NCBI GenBank assembly: GCA_033439265.1
Contig: JAVTVX010000035.1
Location: forward strand, 14,782,001 to 14,846,000
From: Dillenia suffruticosa
Lineage: Eukaryota; Streptophyta; Magnoliopsida; Dilleniales; Dilleniaceae
Reading direction: 5' to 3'
DNA: 64,000 nt
The position numbers and the translations under genes are program-made. Below the pieces are notes generated by a model that did no database searches, had not been told where the DNA came from, and saw only the letters and a list, made by a program, of their open reading frames with translations. Shown here piece after piece: positions 34,110 through 45,297 of this stretch (positions are counted from its first letter, which is position 1; the number at the start of each line of letters is the position of its first letter).

Positions 34110-34606
34110 ATGCAGATCTGTTTCAAGACCAAAAATCCTGAAAATACATGGTTTCTGGACAGCATATGCTCTCAACATATGATGAGGGACCCATCTAAGT
34201 TCAACATCTTGCAAGAGAAGAAAGGAGGCAAAGTAGTCTTTGGAGACAACTCAAAAAGAAAAGTAATTGACATAGAAAACATATGTATGTTTCCTATTTA
34301 AATTGAGCATATGTTGCTAGTTAAAGGCTTAAAATATAATTTTCTAAGTATTAGTCAATTGTGTGACAAATGTTTTATTGTTGTGTTTGATCATGATAAT
34401 TGCAATGTAATAGATAAATCAAACAATGTGATAAGATTCAAAGAAAATAGACAAAGAAACATTTATGTCATTAATTTAGAAAACTTGAATGTTCTAAATG
34501 AAACATATTTAATGGCTATTGGAAATGATGATACTTGGCTATGGTATAGAAGATCGGGACATGCTCCCAACTAGTTAGAAAAGACATTGTTATAGGAATT
34601 CCGAAA
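34110..34606 (+). pseudogene. SIRE-like protease and GAG-pre-integrase
   Basis: TWFLDSICSQHMMRD is the aspartic protease site, with Ile where the family has Gly (DSGCS), which should abolish activity. VVFGDNSKRKVI, FLSISQLCDKCF and WLWYRRSGHAPN follow, the last being the pre-integrase His block with substitutions. There is a stop at about 34299. Confidence 0.88.
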
Positions 34607-35428
34607 TTGAAATATGAAAAGAATAAATTATGTGATGCATATATGAAGGGAAAACATATAAAATCTTCCTTTAAGTTTAAAAATGTAGCCTCCACATCAA
34701 GACCCTTAGAATTATTTCATATGGACCTATTTGGTTCAACTAGAACTCAAAGCTTGGGAGGAAAACAATATGGTTTTGTAATAATTGATGACTTCTCAAG
34801 ATATATTTTGGTATTATTTTTAGCCAAAAAGGAAGAAGCATGTAGTGCATTTATCAAGTTGTGTAGGAAGATTCAAAATGAAAAAGGGTGCACAATTAAT
34901 AACATTAGAAGTAATCATGGCAAGAAATTTGAAAATAAATCCTTGCAAAATTATTGCAATGAAAATATAATATATCATAATTTTTCTGCATCTAGAACAC
35001 CTAAACAAAATGGTGTTGTGGAGAGAAAAAATCAAACCTTAGAAGAAGTGGCTAGAACTATACTATGTGAGCATAACTTACCTAAATACTTTGGGGCTAA
35101 AGCTGTTAACACAGTTTGTTACATTCTCAATAGTGCATTGATTAGACCAACTCTCTAGAAAACTCTCTATGAATTATACAAAGATAGAAAACCTAGCATT
35201 GGTTACTTCCATGTCTTTGGATATAAATGTTATGTGCTGAACAATAGAAAAGATAACTTAGGAAAATTTGGTGCAAAAAGTTATGAGGTTATATTTCTAG
35301 GATACTCAAGTTCTAGTAAAATATATAGAATATATAATAAGAGAACTATAATGGTTGAAGAATCAATTCATGTAAATTTTGATAAAAGTGACCCCTTAAG
35401 TAAGAGAAGTTTTGATGATAAAATTTAG
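34607..35428 (+). pseudogene. SIRE-like integrase, catalytic Asp changed to Asn
   Basis: ELFHMDLFG carries the first Asp (residue 40 of the 34607 frame) and NGVVERKNQTLEEVART the catalytic Glu. The second position reads IRSNHGKKF, with AAT (Asn) at 34913-34915 in place of the usual Asp. A zinc-binding Cys also reads Tyr (CDAYMKGKH). After a stop at 35156-35158 the C-terminal block GKFGAKSYEVIFLGYSSSSK continues to 35428. Confidence 0.9.
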
Positions 35429-35699
35429 GAAGTAAAACAAATTCTAGAACAAGAGTCAACTGAAAATAAAGAAATGAAAGAAGAATCCAATGAAGGTAAA
35501 AGCGAAGAAAATCAATCAAACTTTCAACAACAAGAAGAGTAAGAGATAAAATTCCCAACCCTAAGAAAGAGTGTAAATGTAGAAAATGTAATCGGAGATA
35601 TAGAGGTTGGGATTAGAACTAGATTTTCAACTCAAAATCAATATAAGTTTGTGACTTTCAATTCTCAAATTAAACCTAAAAATATTGATGAACCTCTAA

Positions 35700-36320
35700 G
35701 TGATGAAAATTGGATTCTAACCATGCAAGAAGAATTAAATCAATTTGAAAGGAATGAAGTATGAGAGCTAGTTCCTAGACCAAACGACCAATCCGTGATA
35801 GGTACAAAATGGGTGTTTAGGAACAAACTAGATAAATATGGAATAATCACTAGGAACAAAACTAGGTTAGTTGCTTAAGGGTATAGTCAAGAAGAAGAGA
35901 TTGATTATGACGAGACATATACTCCGATAGTTAGATTAGAACCTATTAGGATGCTACTTGTTGTTGCATACTATATGAACTTCAAATTATATTAAATTGA
36001 TATCAAAAGTGTTTTTTTAAATGGTGTATTAAATGAGACAGTTTTTGTGGAATAACCACCCGGATTTGAACACTCTAAGCATTTTGATCATATGTTTAAA
36101 TTGTCCAAAGTTTTATATGGTTCAAATTTATGTGGATGACATAGTATTTGGAGCAACAAATGAAAATCTTTGTCAAGAATTAGCTAAATGTATACATGCC
36201 GAATTTGAAATGAGTATGATGGGTGAACTAAATTATTTTCTTGGCTTACAAATAAGGCAAACAAAAGATAGTATATTTATCAATCAATCCAAATTTGCTA
36301 AGAAAGTGATCAAGTAATTT
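35700..36320 (+). pseudogene. SIRE-like reverse transcriptase with internal deletion
   Basis: GTKWVFRNKLDKYG, TYTPIVRLEPIRMLL and SVFLNGVLNETVFVE are the early RT blocks. At about 36115 the text jumps from VLYG directly to VQIYVDDIVFGATN (YVDD at 36129-36140). The block that normally lies between (KQAPRAWYxxL onward, some 40-60 residues) is missing. FEMSMMGELNYFLGLQI completes the domain. Several stops are present as well. Confidence 0.88.
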
Positions 36321-36589
36321 AGGTTTAGTGATACCAAAGGATATGCCACATCAATGAGTACATTAGTTAAATTAAACAAAGATAAAAAAGGAAAAGAAGT
36401 GTGTCAAAAATTATATAAAAGCATGATTGGATCCCTTCATATCTAATCGCATCTAGACCTAATATTCTATTTAGTGTGTGCATGTGTGTTAGATTTTAAT
36501 TTAATCCTAAAGAATCTCACTTAGCTACCGTAAAGAGAATTCTAAGATATCTAAAGGACACATGTAACTAGGATTATGGTATGATAGAA

Positions 36590-37065
36590 ATTCATCTTTT
36601 GACTTACATGGATATTCTGATGCCGATTTTGCTGGTTCTAAAGTAGATAGAAAGAACGCAAGTGATATTTGTCAATTCTTTGGAAGCATGTTAGTATCAT
36701 GGTTCTCAAGAAAGTAAAAAAGTGTTGCTACTTCAACTACAGAAGCAAAGTATGTAGCTGCGGGGCAATGTTGTGCACAAGTCTTATGAATCAAACATTA
36801 ACTTGAGGATTATAAGATGAAATTTGAAAACGTCCCAATAAAAATTGACAACATTAGTGCAATAAATTTAACAAAAAATCTTGTGCATCATTTTAGGACG
36901 AAACATATTAAGATTAGATATCATTTTATTAAAGATCATATACTCAAAAAGGATATAATTTTAGAATATGTAAAAACTGAAAAATTAGTTGTAGATATTT
37001 TCACCAAACCTTTGGATAGAGAAAGATTTTGTAATCTAAGAAGAGAATTGAGAATGATAGATTGA
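36590..37065 (+). pseudogene. SIRE-like RNase H
   Basis: Blocks in order are DADFAGSKVDRKNASDIC, SRKxKSVATSTTEAKYVA, IDNISAINLTKN, TKHIKIRYHFIKDH and VVDIFTKPLDRERF. The fold order is complete, but stops near 36716 and 36788 break the frame. The segment ends at a TGA at 37063. Confidence 0.9.
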
Positions 37066-37983
37066 ATTCTTGATTTAAATATATATATATAAATTCATTT
37101 TATAATAAATTGAAGAATATAAGAGAAATTTTAAGAAAAAATTCAAAGTTATGAAATTTGACCAAGAGATAGGTCGTCTCACAGGATCAGTAAGTCACCT
37201 TATCGGTTTGGAATTGAGATGACAAGTCATCTTGTTCTGAGAACAAGTCGCCATGAGAGCAAAGCTATATCAACAAGTCATCTTACTAAAGAAATGAGAC
37301 AACTAACCCAATGCAAGTCACAAAAGTGACTCTGAAAAAATGACTAAGACACCTTAGTAAATCAAAAAGGCACCTTAGGGAAAATAGACAAACTTATTTT
37401 ATTTTCTAAATCGCCTCATGACCTCACAAGTCGCCTTGTAATAAATACAAGATGACTCATCATGATCATGACACAGAAAGAGAGTTTTGCAGACATCTCT
37501 GAGTTGCCTTACCCTTGGGAAGACGACCTGATGTCTTTGGGTTTCTGTCACACAAGACGACTTGCTACCTACTGCAAGTCACCTTACGTGATAAAGTCAA
37601 GTCGATTCATCTCCTCTTGAAGACAACTCACATGGCTCATAAGTTGGGTAAAATCCAAAATCCAAAATCTAAAACCATTTGGTCTCTACCAAGAACCTAA
37701 ATCCGACCCAAGTCAAATAATTAAAGTTTAAATTCATGATATCTTCATATTCCCTTCATATGTTTTCCCAAATTAAAACCCTAACTCTAATCGACTCCTT
37801 CCAAAATCGCCTTCATTTCCTCTCACCCTTTCACATTCCCTCTCACTCGAACAATCATAACCCTTCTTACTCAAGCCATTCGAAGCACTTTTGGTGAAAA
37901 ATGAAAAGATTCCTCTTCTCTTACAAAAACCCTAACCATCTAAAGCCTCTCACTCTCAATATTCAAGAACACCAACATCTCAA
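37066..37983 (+). other. Region between pol and extra ORF, with motif array
   Basis: No credible coding. Between about 37160 and 37620 the AAGTCGYCTT/AAGRCGACYT motif of the LTR recurs about fifteen times in both orientations. Pyrimidine-rich sequence follows up to the ATG at 37984. Confidence 0.7.
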
Positions 37984-39210
37984 ATGATGCAAAAAACGAA
38001 GAATCTGACAAAATTCAACGAAAGTGACTTCCATTCATTAGAGAAAAGTAAATATTTCCCAACTAACTTTTTAAAAAGGAAATTGAACCTAGGTAGACTT
38101 GTCGATTTGAAGTTTCTTAAGAAAATAAATTTTCATTATGAAGAGTATCTATCACACATCTTATCTAGTTCATTGATGAGCCCAAATGAAAATGTGTAGG
38201 ACATCTTCGTTAGGAAATTCTATAATAACATGGAAGTTGTTGAGAAGACTGGAGAACATGTGCTAGAGACCTATTTCCTTTTTCCTATGAGAATGGAATC
38301 ATGCACCTTCAAAACACATATTAAGGGAAAACAAATCATGCTCACTCCCAAAGTAATGTGCATGATGTGCAATCTAGAATGGACTCCCTTTGTTAGGTGT
38401 GAAAAGTACATGAAAATGACGTAAATCCAATGTGCTAAAATTGTGTTTAAGAATGCAAATCTATCAGAGATGAGTGAAGTGGACTTGAATGCAAAGAATT
38501 TGAGGATTCATGAGCGTCTTCTACATCTTATTATCACTCATGTACTTAGGTCTAGAGGGGGCAATCACACACACATAACCAAAGAGGATCATGGATGGTA
38601 AAAATTCTGGATTGCATTTCCTAGTACCTTATTTCATGATTGAAGCGGCCAAATCAAAATCTGCAAATCTACCATATTGCTCTCTCATTTCTGATGTGTT
38701 AATAACAAATAAGATTGATTTGAAAAATGAGATTTACACAAAATTAAGCATGAAACATGGTATTGCGGAGCAATCACTGAAAAATTCCAAGTGGGTATTG
38801 AAGAATGGAGCATGGGAGAAATTAAAGGAGGAACAAGAAGAGGGTAGGAAGAAGAGAAAAAGAGATGTGGTGGGACCAAGTGAACCACCTAGAGAAAGAA
38901 CCTCCGAGGAAATTAAGGCTCAATCTCTTCGAATCAGACCTTCATATGGTACTCCATCCATATCCATTCCTGCTTCTGAAGTCACCATGGATATGATATG
39001 GAGATCTTTAGTGCACATTCAATCACAACTCTTGAAAATTGAAGACCAATACTCCCTCACTCATGTAAGGTTAAATGAACTGGAAGATCAGAACAAGACT
39101 ATTCATGACAAGATGACTGCTTTGGAATCCTTGATTCACAAAGATCAAAGTATTCATTCGAGTTCCCCCTGGTTGATCCTTCTATCCCTCCATCTGATGA
39201 GTCACATGTC
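37984..39210 (+). pseudogene. Extra ORF after pol: putative plant transposon protein domain (SIRE ORF2)
   Basis: Starts MMQKTKNLTKFNESDFHSLE. Blocks FVRKFYNNMEVVEK, IKGKQIMLTPKVM, RLLHLIITHVLRSRGGNHTH, GLHFLVPYFMIEAAKS and LPYCSLISDVL match the domain often annotated 'putative plant transposon protein' (Pfam Transposase_32-like) that sits after pol in many plant LTR elements. In SIRE1 this position was called env-like, but no signal peptide or credible membrane segment is seen here. It is followed by a basic Lys/Arg stretch and a coiled-coil-like tail. Frame is lost at about 38197, 38422, 38595 and again near 39160; the plausible original stop is about 39216. Function unknown. Confidence 0.75.
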
Positions 39211-39383
39211 TAAGGAACCAACACTTTTCTTTTCACTTGTAAACTTAACATTTTCTCTATTTTTAGGCTTGCTATTAGTTTGGTCAGTCTTTTATCTCTG
39301 TTGAATGTTTTCTCTTTAGGCACATTATGTACTTATTTTGGTGATACAACTTTCTTCAATACTAATGTGTACTCATTTTGCTT

Positions 39384-39402
39384 ATGACAAAAATGGGGAG
39401 AA
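39384..39402 (+). other. Possible internal polypurine tract
   Basis: GACAAAAATGGGGAGAAAAA resembles the terminal polypurine tract at 39847-39861, about 460 bases upstream of it. Confidence 0.4.
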
Positions 39403-39846
39403 AAATATGCATATTATGTGTTATGTTATGGTGTGTGAAATTTTTTGATGCTTTGATGTGCTTATAGCATTAGCCTCTACATGAATTGAATGTTCAGATC
39501 ATGAAAATATTACATATACAGTACTCATATGAAGTATATAGTTATGGTATGGCATACGCATTACTCATACTAGAATAAATTTGTAATTGTGCAAGGATAG
39601 GACATGTTTCTTAATGGTTTAGCATAATAAGATAGTCGTATAGCTAAAATGGTTGTTGCATTCAAAAGAAAATGGGGAAAGCAAGTGGATATCATAGCAT
39701 CTAATGCACATTTTTAAGAAAAAGAAAAGCTTAAGGCAAGTTATAGGTATTTCAAATTTGAATTAAAATAACATTGGTTGAGGGGGAACATTTTTAGATC
39801 TTTTAATCAATTTTATCAATTATCTCAAATTGAGTTTTGTTATCAT

Positions 39847-39861
39847 AAAAAAGGGGGAGAT
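39847..39861 (+). other. Polypurine tract of SIRE-like element
   Basis: AAAAAAGGGGGAGAT directly before the 3' LTR. Confidence 0.88.
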
Positions 39862-41590
39862 TTTTGAATAAAATAGGTTTTGATGATAATTAGGAGTAAT
39901 AAAGTCTGATTTAAGGTAATTAATTTAAATTAGAAACAAATTAGAATAATTGTTAAAATTGGTTATAGATGTCCAAGTTGCCTCATCATATGCATAAGAC
40001 GACATATGAGCATGATTGATAGAAATTTGGTTAAGTCAAAATGGCTAAGATGACCTGAGATTTGATATAAGATGACCTGTTAACTGCGTCATAGAAAATA
40101 GGGTGACCTGAATCTAGGCATGACACTACCTGAGGAAAGTAAGTCTCAGAAATCTAAGTCTGCAGAACACCTAAGGCGACCTGAGTTCTAACATAAGACG
40201 ATCTAAGAAAAGTAAACCTCAGAAGTCTAAATCTATAGAATACCTAAAGCAACCTGACATTCTAGTAAGATGACCTGACTATAGCATTTAGGATAACAAG
40301 TCATCTCAGTAAGTATGATAAGGTGACCTGACAAAATGAGTCACAGAAGTCTGATTCTGCAGCACCTAAAGACATCTCAGCCTTAAAGGCAAGACTACCC
40401 AATCACTCTTAGGACGACCCAAAAATATCCACAAGACCACTTAAACCTAGAAACAAAAATATAAGTTGCCTCCATAAAATAAACAAGATGACCTAGGGAA
40501 GACATAACACAGAATTAATGGTCTGCACATCCATAAGACGACTCAAGGCCATGCATAAGATGACCTGGCTTGTTCATGTCTCATAGACAAAAGTCTGCAT
40601 AATAGATGAGGCGACCCATTTGAATACATAAGACGACCTAATTTGAACTCTTAGATATAAGTCGTCTTATTCACAAATACAAGTCTCCTTGTAAAGTAAG
40701 AATTAAACCTAAGGCGACTCATGGTTTCTATAAGAAGACTCGTGACTTGACAAGGCTACTCAATGTGAAGACAAGTTCTCTTATCTCTCACATTGACAAA
40801 TGAAAATGAATAATTATCAAGACAACCCAAGCCAAACAAGTTCCCCTATAGTCATGATAAGGCGACTCAACTAATCAACAAGACGGCTTATGAATTTAAA
40901 TTACAAAAGTCTGTTTGTAATCTTGATAGATCGACCTGTTGTCTCTAACGTCCATTTGTTCAGAAAAGTTGGTGTGAATTTATTACACTGTTCATCTACT
41001 TCACCAAACACTGAAATGCATTCAATGATGTCCAATGGTCAAACCCTAATTGCTCGACTATAAAATCCATTTGAGAACAGAGAAGAAGACATGGTCTGTA
41101 ACGCTAAGTTGAAAAACAAATTTCTGAACATCAATCACAAGAGTTACTAATGATTTTGTTTAAACGTACATTGTAACGAACATTCTGAAAATTGAAAGAT
41201 TCATATTGTATTTTACTCTCTACTTATTGTGTAAACTCATAATTATATTTTCTCTAAGTTGAATCGTAAAAGAAGAATAGAAGTATCAGAATAGATTTGC
41301 TTGATACTGTGAAAATCAAGTAGAAGTATTGAAAAATATTTGTAAGATTTATAAGCACCATCAGAAACTAGTTTGTAATTCTTGAATAGCATAGTGAATT
41401 TAAAAATCTAGGTAAAGTCTGGGAGTGGACGCACATCAAGAATGTGGAACCACTATAAATTGTGTCAATCTTTTCTTACTTGTTCTTGTTTACTCGTGTA
41501 AATCAATTTTTATTTTAAATCTCTGTAATTAACAAAAAATTTGTAAATAACCTATTCACCCCCTTTAACTTATTATATCCAGTGTCAACA
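39862..41590 (+). repeat. SIRE-like 3' LTR
   Basis: 1729 bp, the partner of 30465-32195, including the motif array. It ends GTGTCAACA and is followed by AACAA. Confidence 0.93.
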
Positions 41591-41595
41591 AACAA

Positions 41596-42200
41596 CAAAG
41601 TATTAGTTGTGGATTTTGCATTATTAAGCCATTCATCCTCAATTTCAACGTGGAGAGCAACATCCGAGAAAATCTTTATACTGTCATTGTAAATCAAATT
41701 GATTTTCAGATACTCCCACTTGGTAGGAAGGGATCGGATCAATACTTGAACTTTCTATTTATCAGAAAGAACATGACCAACTAATTACTACTCTTTAATT
41801 ATCTTAGATATGACCCTTAACAATTGTTTGATACTGTGGTTATCTTGTTTTTTTCGATATCAAAATTTATAGTTATTTGTATAAGATAAGTCACTGGTAC
41901 AGCCATATTTTACCCAGAGGTACACCTAGATGTTTGAGTAGTCGCATATTGCTCATACTCGAGAATCATGCCATCAATCATGGAACTAACTAGGGTTGTA
42001 CGAATAGTGAAATCTATCATTTTTCACACCCGATTAGTATCTTATTCTCTTTTCTGTTAAGCAACATTGCTCACACCAAAATTCTACATGATATACTTAA
42101 TATTTTCCAAGATATCTTATATTTTCAACATATATTATATTTTATGGCGTCATATCTCATGATTATCGCCATTCAATTTGTCATATCTATTCAAACCACC
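41596..42200 (-). pseudogene. Older copia element, gag part (continuation past SIRE insertion)
   Basis: The minus-strand frame 41742-41515 includes MIRSLPTKWEYLKINLIYND then SIKIFSDVALHVEIEDEWL, the UBN2 gag end (SLPxxWxxxKxNLxHxxxIKTFxDLxxHLExEDE). It continues decayed to a gag start near 42190. It is collinear with 23640-24281 of the other copia element, which confirms that 30459 and 41596 were once adjacent (sharing the AACAA target). Confidence 0.8.
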
Positions 42201-44054
42201 AATAATGAACTTCGATACTATGATTTGGATTTTTAAGAGAGTGGACACTAATATTAATACTCATATCATGCACATAATTTTGTACTTCAGAATTAACATT
42301 TATGATCGGTCAATATTAGATATAAAATCAAAAATTTACTGGGTTCCCATTCTTCATTTATGGTTCTAATGCATCACTATCATAAATTTAATTTAAAATT
42401 TCAGAATCTAATAAATTTTAGATAGGAATTACTCAATTTCTTTCGATCAATAACTTCTCACTTAAATACATAAAGTATTTAAATAATATTACTATTATGG
42501 ATGAGAACTATTCAAATTCTACAAATTCAAAATTTTCATTTAAATATACAAAATATTTAAATAACGTTACAATTTTGGATGAAAATTATTTAAATTCTAC
42601 AAATTCAAAATTTTAATTCAAGAGAGTTTAGTTTTTTTTTTTTTGTTTATATGATTATACAATTCAACAAATATAACCAACACCTGTCTAAAAGAAACTT
42701 TACATAAAAAATTTAAAAATTGTTCTATTACATGATTATATTCTTAACCAACTATCATAACATACAAAATAAACATATAAATAAATTATCTCATTTAAAA
42801 CAAATTTATTCGGAATATCATATTTACAATTTTCTTAGATAGTCTATACCTAGAAGTATATCTTTTTACATATCATGAGGAACTATTTACTAGATAACAT
42901 TTTTTTTATTTGGATCTCTATATTATTGACTTTTCACTTTTCTATTAATAATGGTCTCATATCGTCATGAATCATATGTTCATTCTCGATAAATAACTCA
43001 TCTACCACATTAACCGAATAAGGAGGTAGAGAATTTTTTTAGTATATATACGTTATCTCCCCAAAAGATATGACCTAATTGAATAAGTTTCAAAAGTTTC
43101 TCTTTCATGATCTCAAGATAATTCGGCAAAGTATCAGATTGGTATATTTTGTAAGTCAACATTTGATCGAATTTTATCAAATACTCTAAATTTCTCAAAT
43201 CTCTTTCTCTTCCCCAGAGACTTGGAAGACTTTCAAGAATATGTCCGATTATCACAATTTTCCCTGAAAATGGGAATAATATTAGGTTAGGCATACAGCT
43301 AACCATAATATTATATTAAATCTCAAAATAATTATTTTAAAAATATTTGCTTAAATTTCAAACAATTATATGTTAGAAAATAATAATTTTCAAACATAAA
43401 TAATGAACAAAAATATAAATAAATATTGGGTGTGAAAAATAAATTTTCACCCGGGTAGCAAAAATTAAGACAATAATTTTCTAAACTTATATAAGAATTT
43501 TCAAAATGTTTTCAGCACTAAAAATAATTTTTCTATAATTCTAAATGATTTTTAAGTTTAAAAATCTATAAAATTATTTTTGGAATTCGAAAAATAAATT
43601 AAAAATTACAGAAAAATCCGAAAAGAATAAAAGTTATTTTTGGTGAAAATTCTAATAGAAATGAAGGTTGCACGTGTCCCCACGTGCCATTGGTTTTCGA
43701 TCTACAGTTCAAATGTCATATCTCTTTTAATTTTTAACCATTTTTTGTGATTTTTATATAGTTGAAAAATATTTTTTGAAAAAATTTAATCATATAAATT
43801 TTATATCACGAAATATAATATTTTTAAAAATACGAGTACATTAAGTTTCAATTAAAGTTTACAATATCTTATAATGTATCCATTAGATGCATATCAAATT
43901 TTGCATATTTAATCCTCATATTATGAGCATTCTACTATATAAAATTGAGTGCATTCCGTTGAACCAATTTCTTGTTGTCATTAATGAATATAAAATATTA
44001 TTTATGACATTCTATATTATTAATACTCAACAATGAGACAGTAAACAATCTAAA
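42201..44054 (-). other. Older copia element 5' leader region
   Basis: AT-rich sequence between the gag start and the primer-binding site, longer than in the 18667-25880 element. It includes a possible foreign gag fragment at 43010-43306. Confidence 0.5.
43010..43306 (-). pseudogene. Possible second copia gag fragment
   Basis: The 98-codon frame contains LTYKIYQSDTLPNYLEIMKE then KLLKLIQLGH and NVYILKKFSTSL. This resembles the UBN2 gag pattern of LKMxEGxSIxEHLxxFxxLIxxLxxLG followed by DxxxILLxSLP. Similarity is partial and there is no zinc knuckle. It could be a small insertion in the leader of the older element, or chance. Confidence 0.4.
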
Positions 44055-44069
44055 TGACTCTGATACCAA
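44055..44069 (-). other. Primer-binding site of older copia element
   Basis: The minus strand reads TTGGTATCAGAGTCA, placing a 5' LTR boundary at 44069/44070. Confidence 0.75.
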
Positions 44070-44510
44070 TGAAATTTTTAAATAAATCAACAAATATAAT
44101 TTTCATACGAAAAATTTTCAAATTTTAAACGAATTAGAATCACTTATCTCTTTCCAATGGTTGAATATTTTAGATCGAAAAAATATGTTAAAGTCAGATT
44201 ATCCTCTGTTGTTCACAATCCAAAAGTCATGTTGGGGTAATGATCGCCAAACCTTTATTCAAAAGTTTTTCTCTCTTCTTTCCAATATGAATGAAATCTT
44301 TTTCTTTCACTTACAAAAAGTTCACTTCTCCCATTCTTATAATTTTTCAATCACTCCATGTTGTACCTTCTTCATACATCACTTATGTATGTTTTTCATA
44401 AAAATGGAAGTTCATTACATGGAGGACTTGAAAGAGAGAGAAAAAAGGGAGTTGAGAAAGGGAGTTTTCCAACCCTATTTGAAATTCAAAAAAAAATAGA
44501 AGGGTTGAGT
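44070..44510 (-). repeat. Probable 5' LTR of older copia element (outer end unresolved)
   Basis: It starts TGAAATTTTT right after the primer-binding site. The outer end is unresolved; about 44510 is a guess. No partner LTR was found left of 27537, so the element is either truncated or too diverged. Confidence 0.4.
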
Positions 44511-44908
44511 CTACTCATTTGATTATCAACATAGTATTTTCATAAATATTTTCTAAAAAAATTTATGAACCTATATACATGTTAAAAAAAAAAGAAAGAA
44601 ATTATTGTTCATTTAAATTTATTTTATATTGTTCCTTCGGGTACATCCGATAAATTTATTTTAGACAGCACAATGAAGTCTTATGATCACTATGGGCTGA
44701 AGCCAGCCCACCGTAGCCCTACACTCCTATTTGGTTTGGGCCCATCTTTTGCCTTTCGTATTCAGGAGCTTAAAAAAATTAAACAGTGAGGTGAAGGCGA
44801 ATGCCGAGGAAGGCGGAGCTGGACGGATACGGCTTGTAGTCTTGACTTGGGCTCCAAGCTTTATCTTGTGCAGCGGATTGAGTTGATGGTTGATGCCAGC
44901 ACAGAAAA

Positions 44909-44962
44909 CTCTCTCTCTCTCTCTCTCTCTCCCCTTCCCTCTCTCTCCCTCCCTCCCTCTCT
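44909..44962. repeat. CT-rich microsatellite
   Basis: About 11 CT units pass into CCCT-rich sequence. Confidence 0.9.
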
Positions 44963-45261
44963 ACGCGTCACCATATTGTCATTCCACGTCAGTATTTAAC
45001 GTCACTGCTTGCGCCATTTTAGTATATCATTTCATTTCACAAACGCTGTACCTTTAATATCCCCTCGTGTGTGGGTCCACCCTCTAGAAGACTCCGCTTT
45101 TGATTTTCCTATTTATTTCTTTATTTTTATCTTTTTGTTTCGATCTAAATAGTTATGTAAATGGTTCATAATTCTTAAAAGATTCATAATTCATTTTTTT
45201 AATATTTATCATCTATTAAATAAATAAATATAAAAATATGAAAACATAATAAACAAGATAT

Positions 45262-45297
45262 GGTGTGGGAGGTGGGAGGCTGGAGGTGGGAGGTTGG
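45262..45297. repeat. G-rich GGTGGGAGG repeat (possible G-quadruplex)
   Basis: Variants of GGTGGGAGG occur three times in 36 bases with many GG/GGG runs, about 1.5 kb upstream of the VQ start. Confidence 0.6.

Larger units (their letters stand above)
30465..41590 (+). mobile_element. SIRE/Maximus-type copia retrotransposon (11.1 kb) with extra ORF
   Basis: Long LTRs at 30465-32195 and 39862-41590 are flanked on both sides by AACAA (30460-30464 and 41591-41595). TGGTATCAGAGTGG follows the 5' LTR as primer-binding site. AAAAAAGGGGGAGAT precedes the 3' LTR as polypurine tract. Long LTRs, a large coiled-coil gag, copia-order pol and an additional ORF after RNase H place it in the SIRE/Maximus lineage. 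The 3' LTR starts TT instead of TG, a point change. LTR divergence over the first 200 bases is roughly 12% by eye, older than the 18667 element. It interrupts the older copia element, a clear nesting. All ORFs are broken. Confidence 0.93.

Noticed and set aside
39205-39304. Hydrophobic C-terminus of the SIRE-like extra ORF, which would suggest an env-like membrane anchor
   Set aside because: An alternative frame gives a more protein-like tail (LVDPSIPPSDESHV then stop at about 39216). The hydrophobic stretch most likely follows a frameshift near 39160 and is not real coding.
44161-44499. 112-codon plus-strand ORF
   Set aside because: Lies in the probable LTR of the older copia element; no domain recognised and no promoter or splice evidence.
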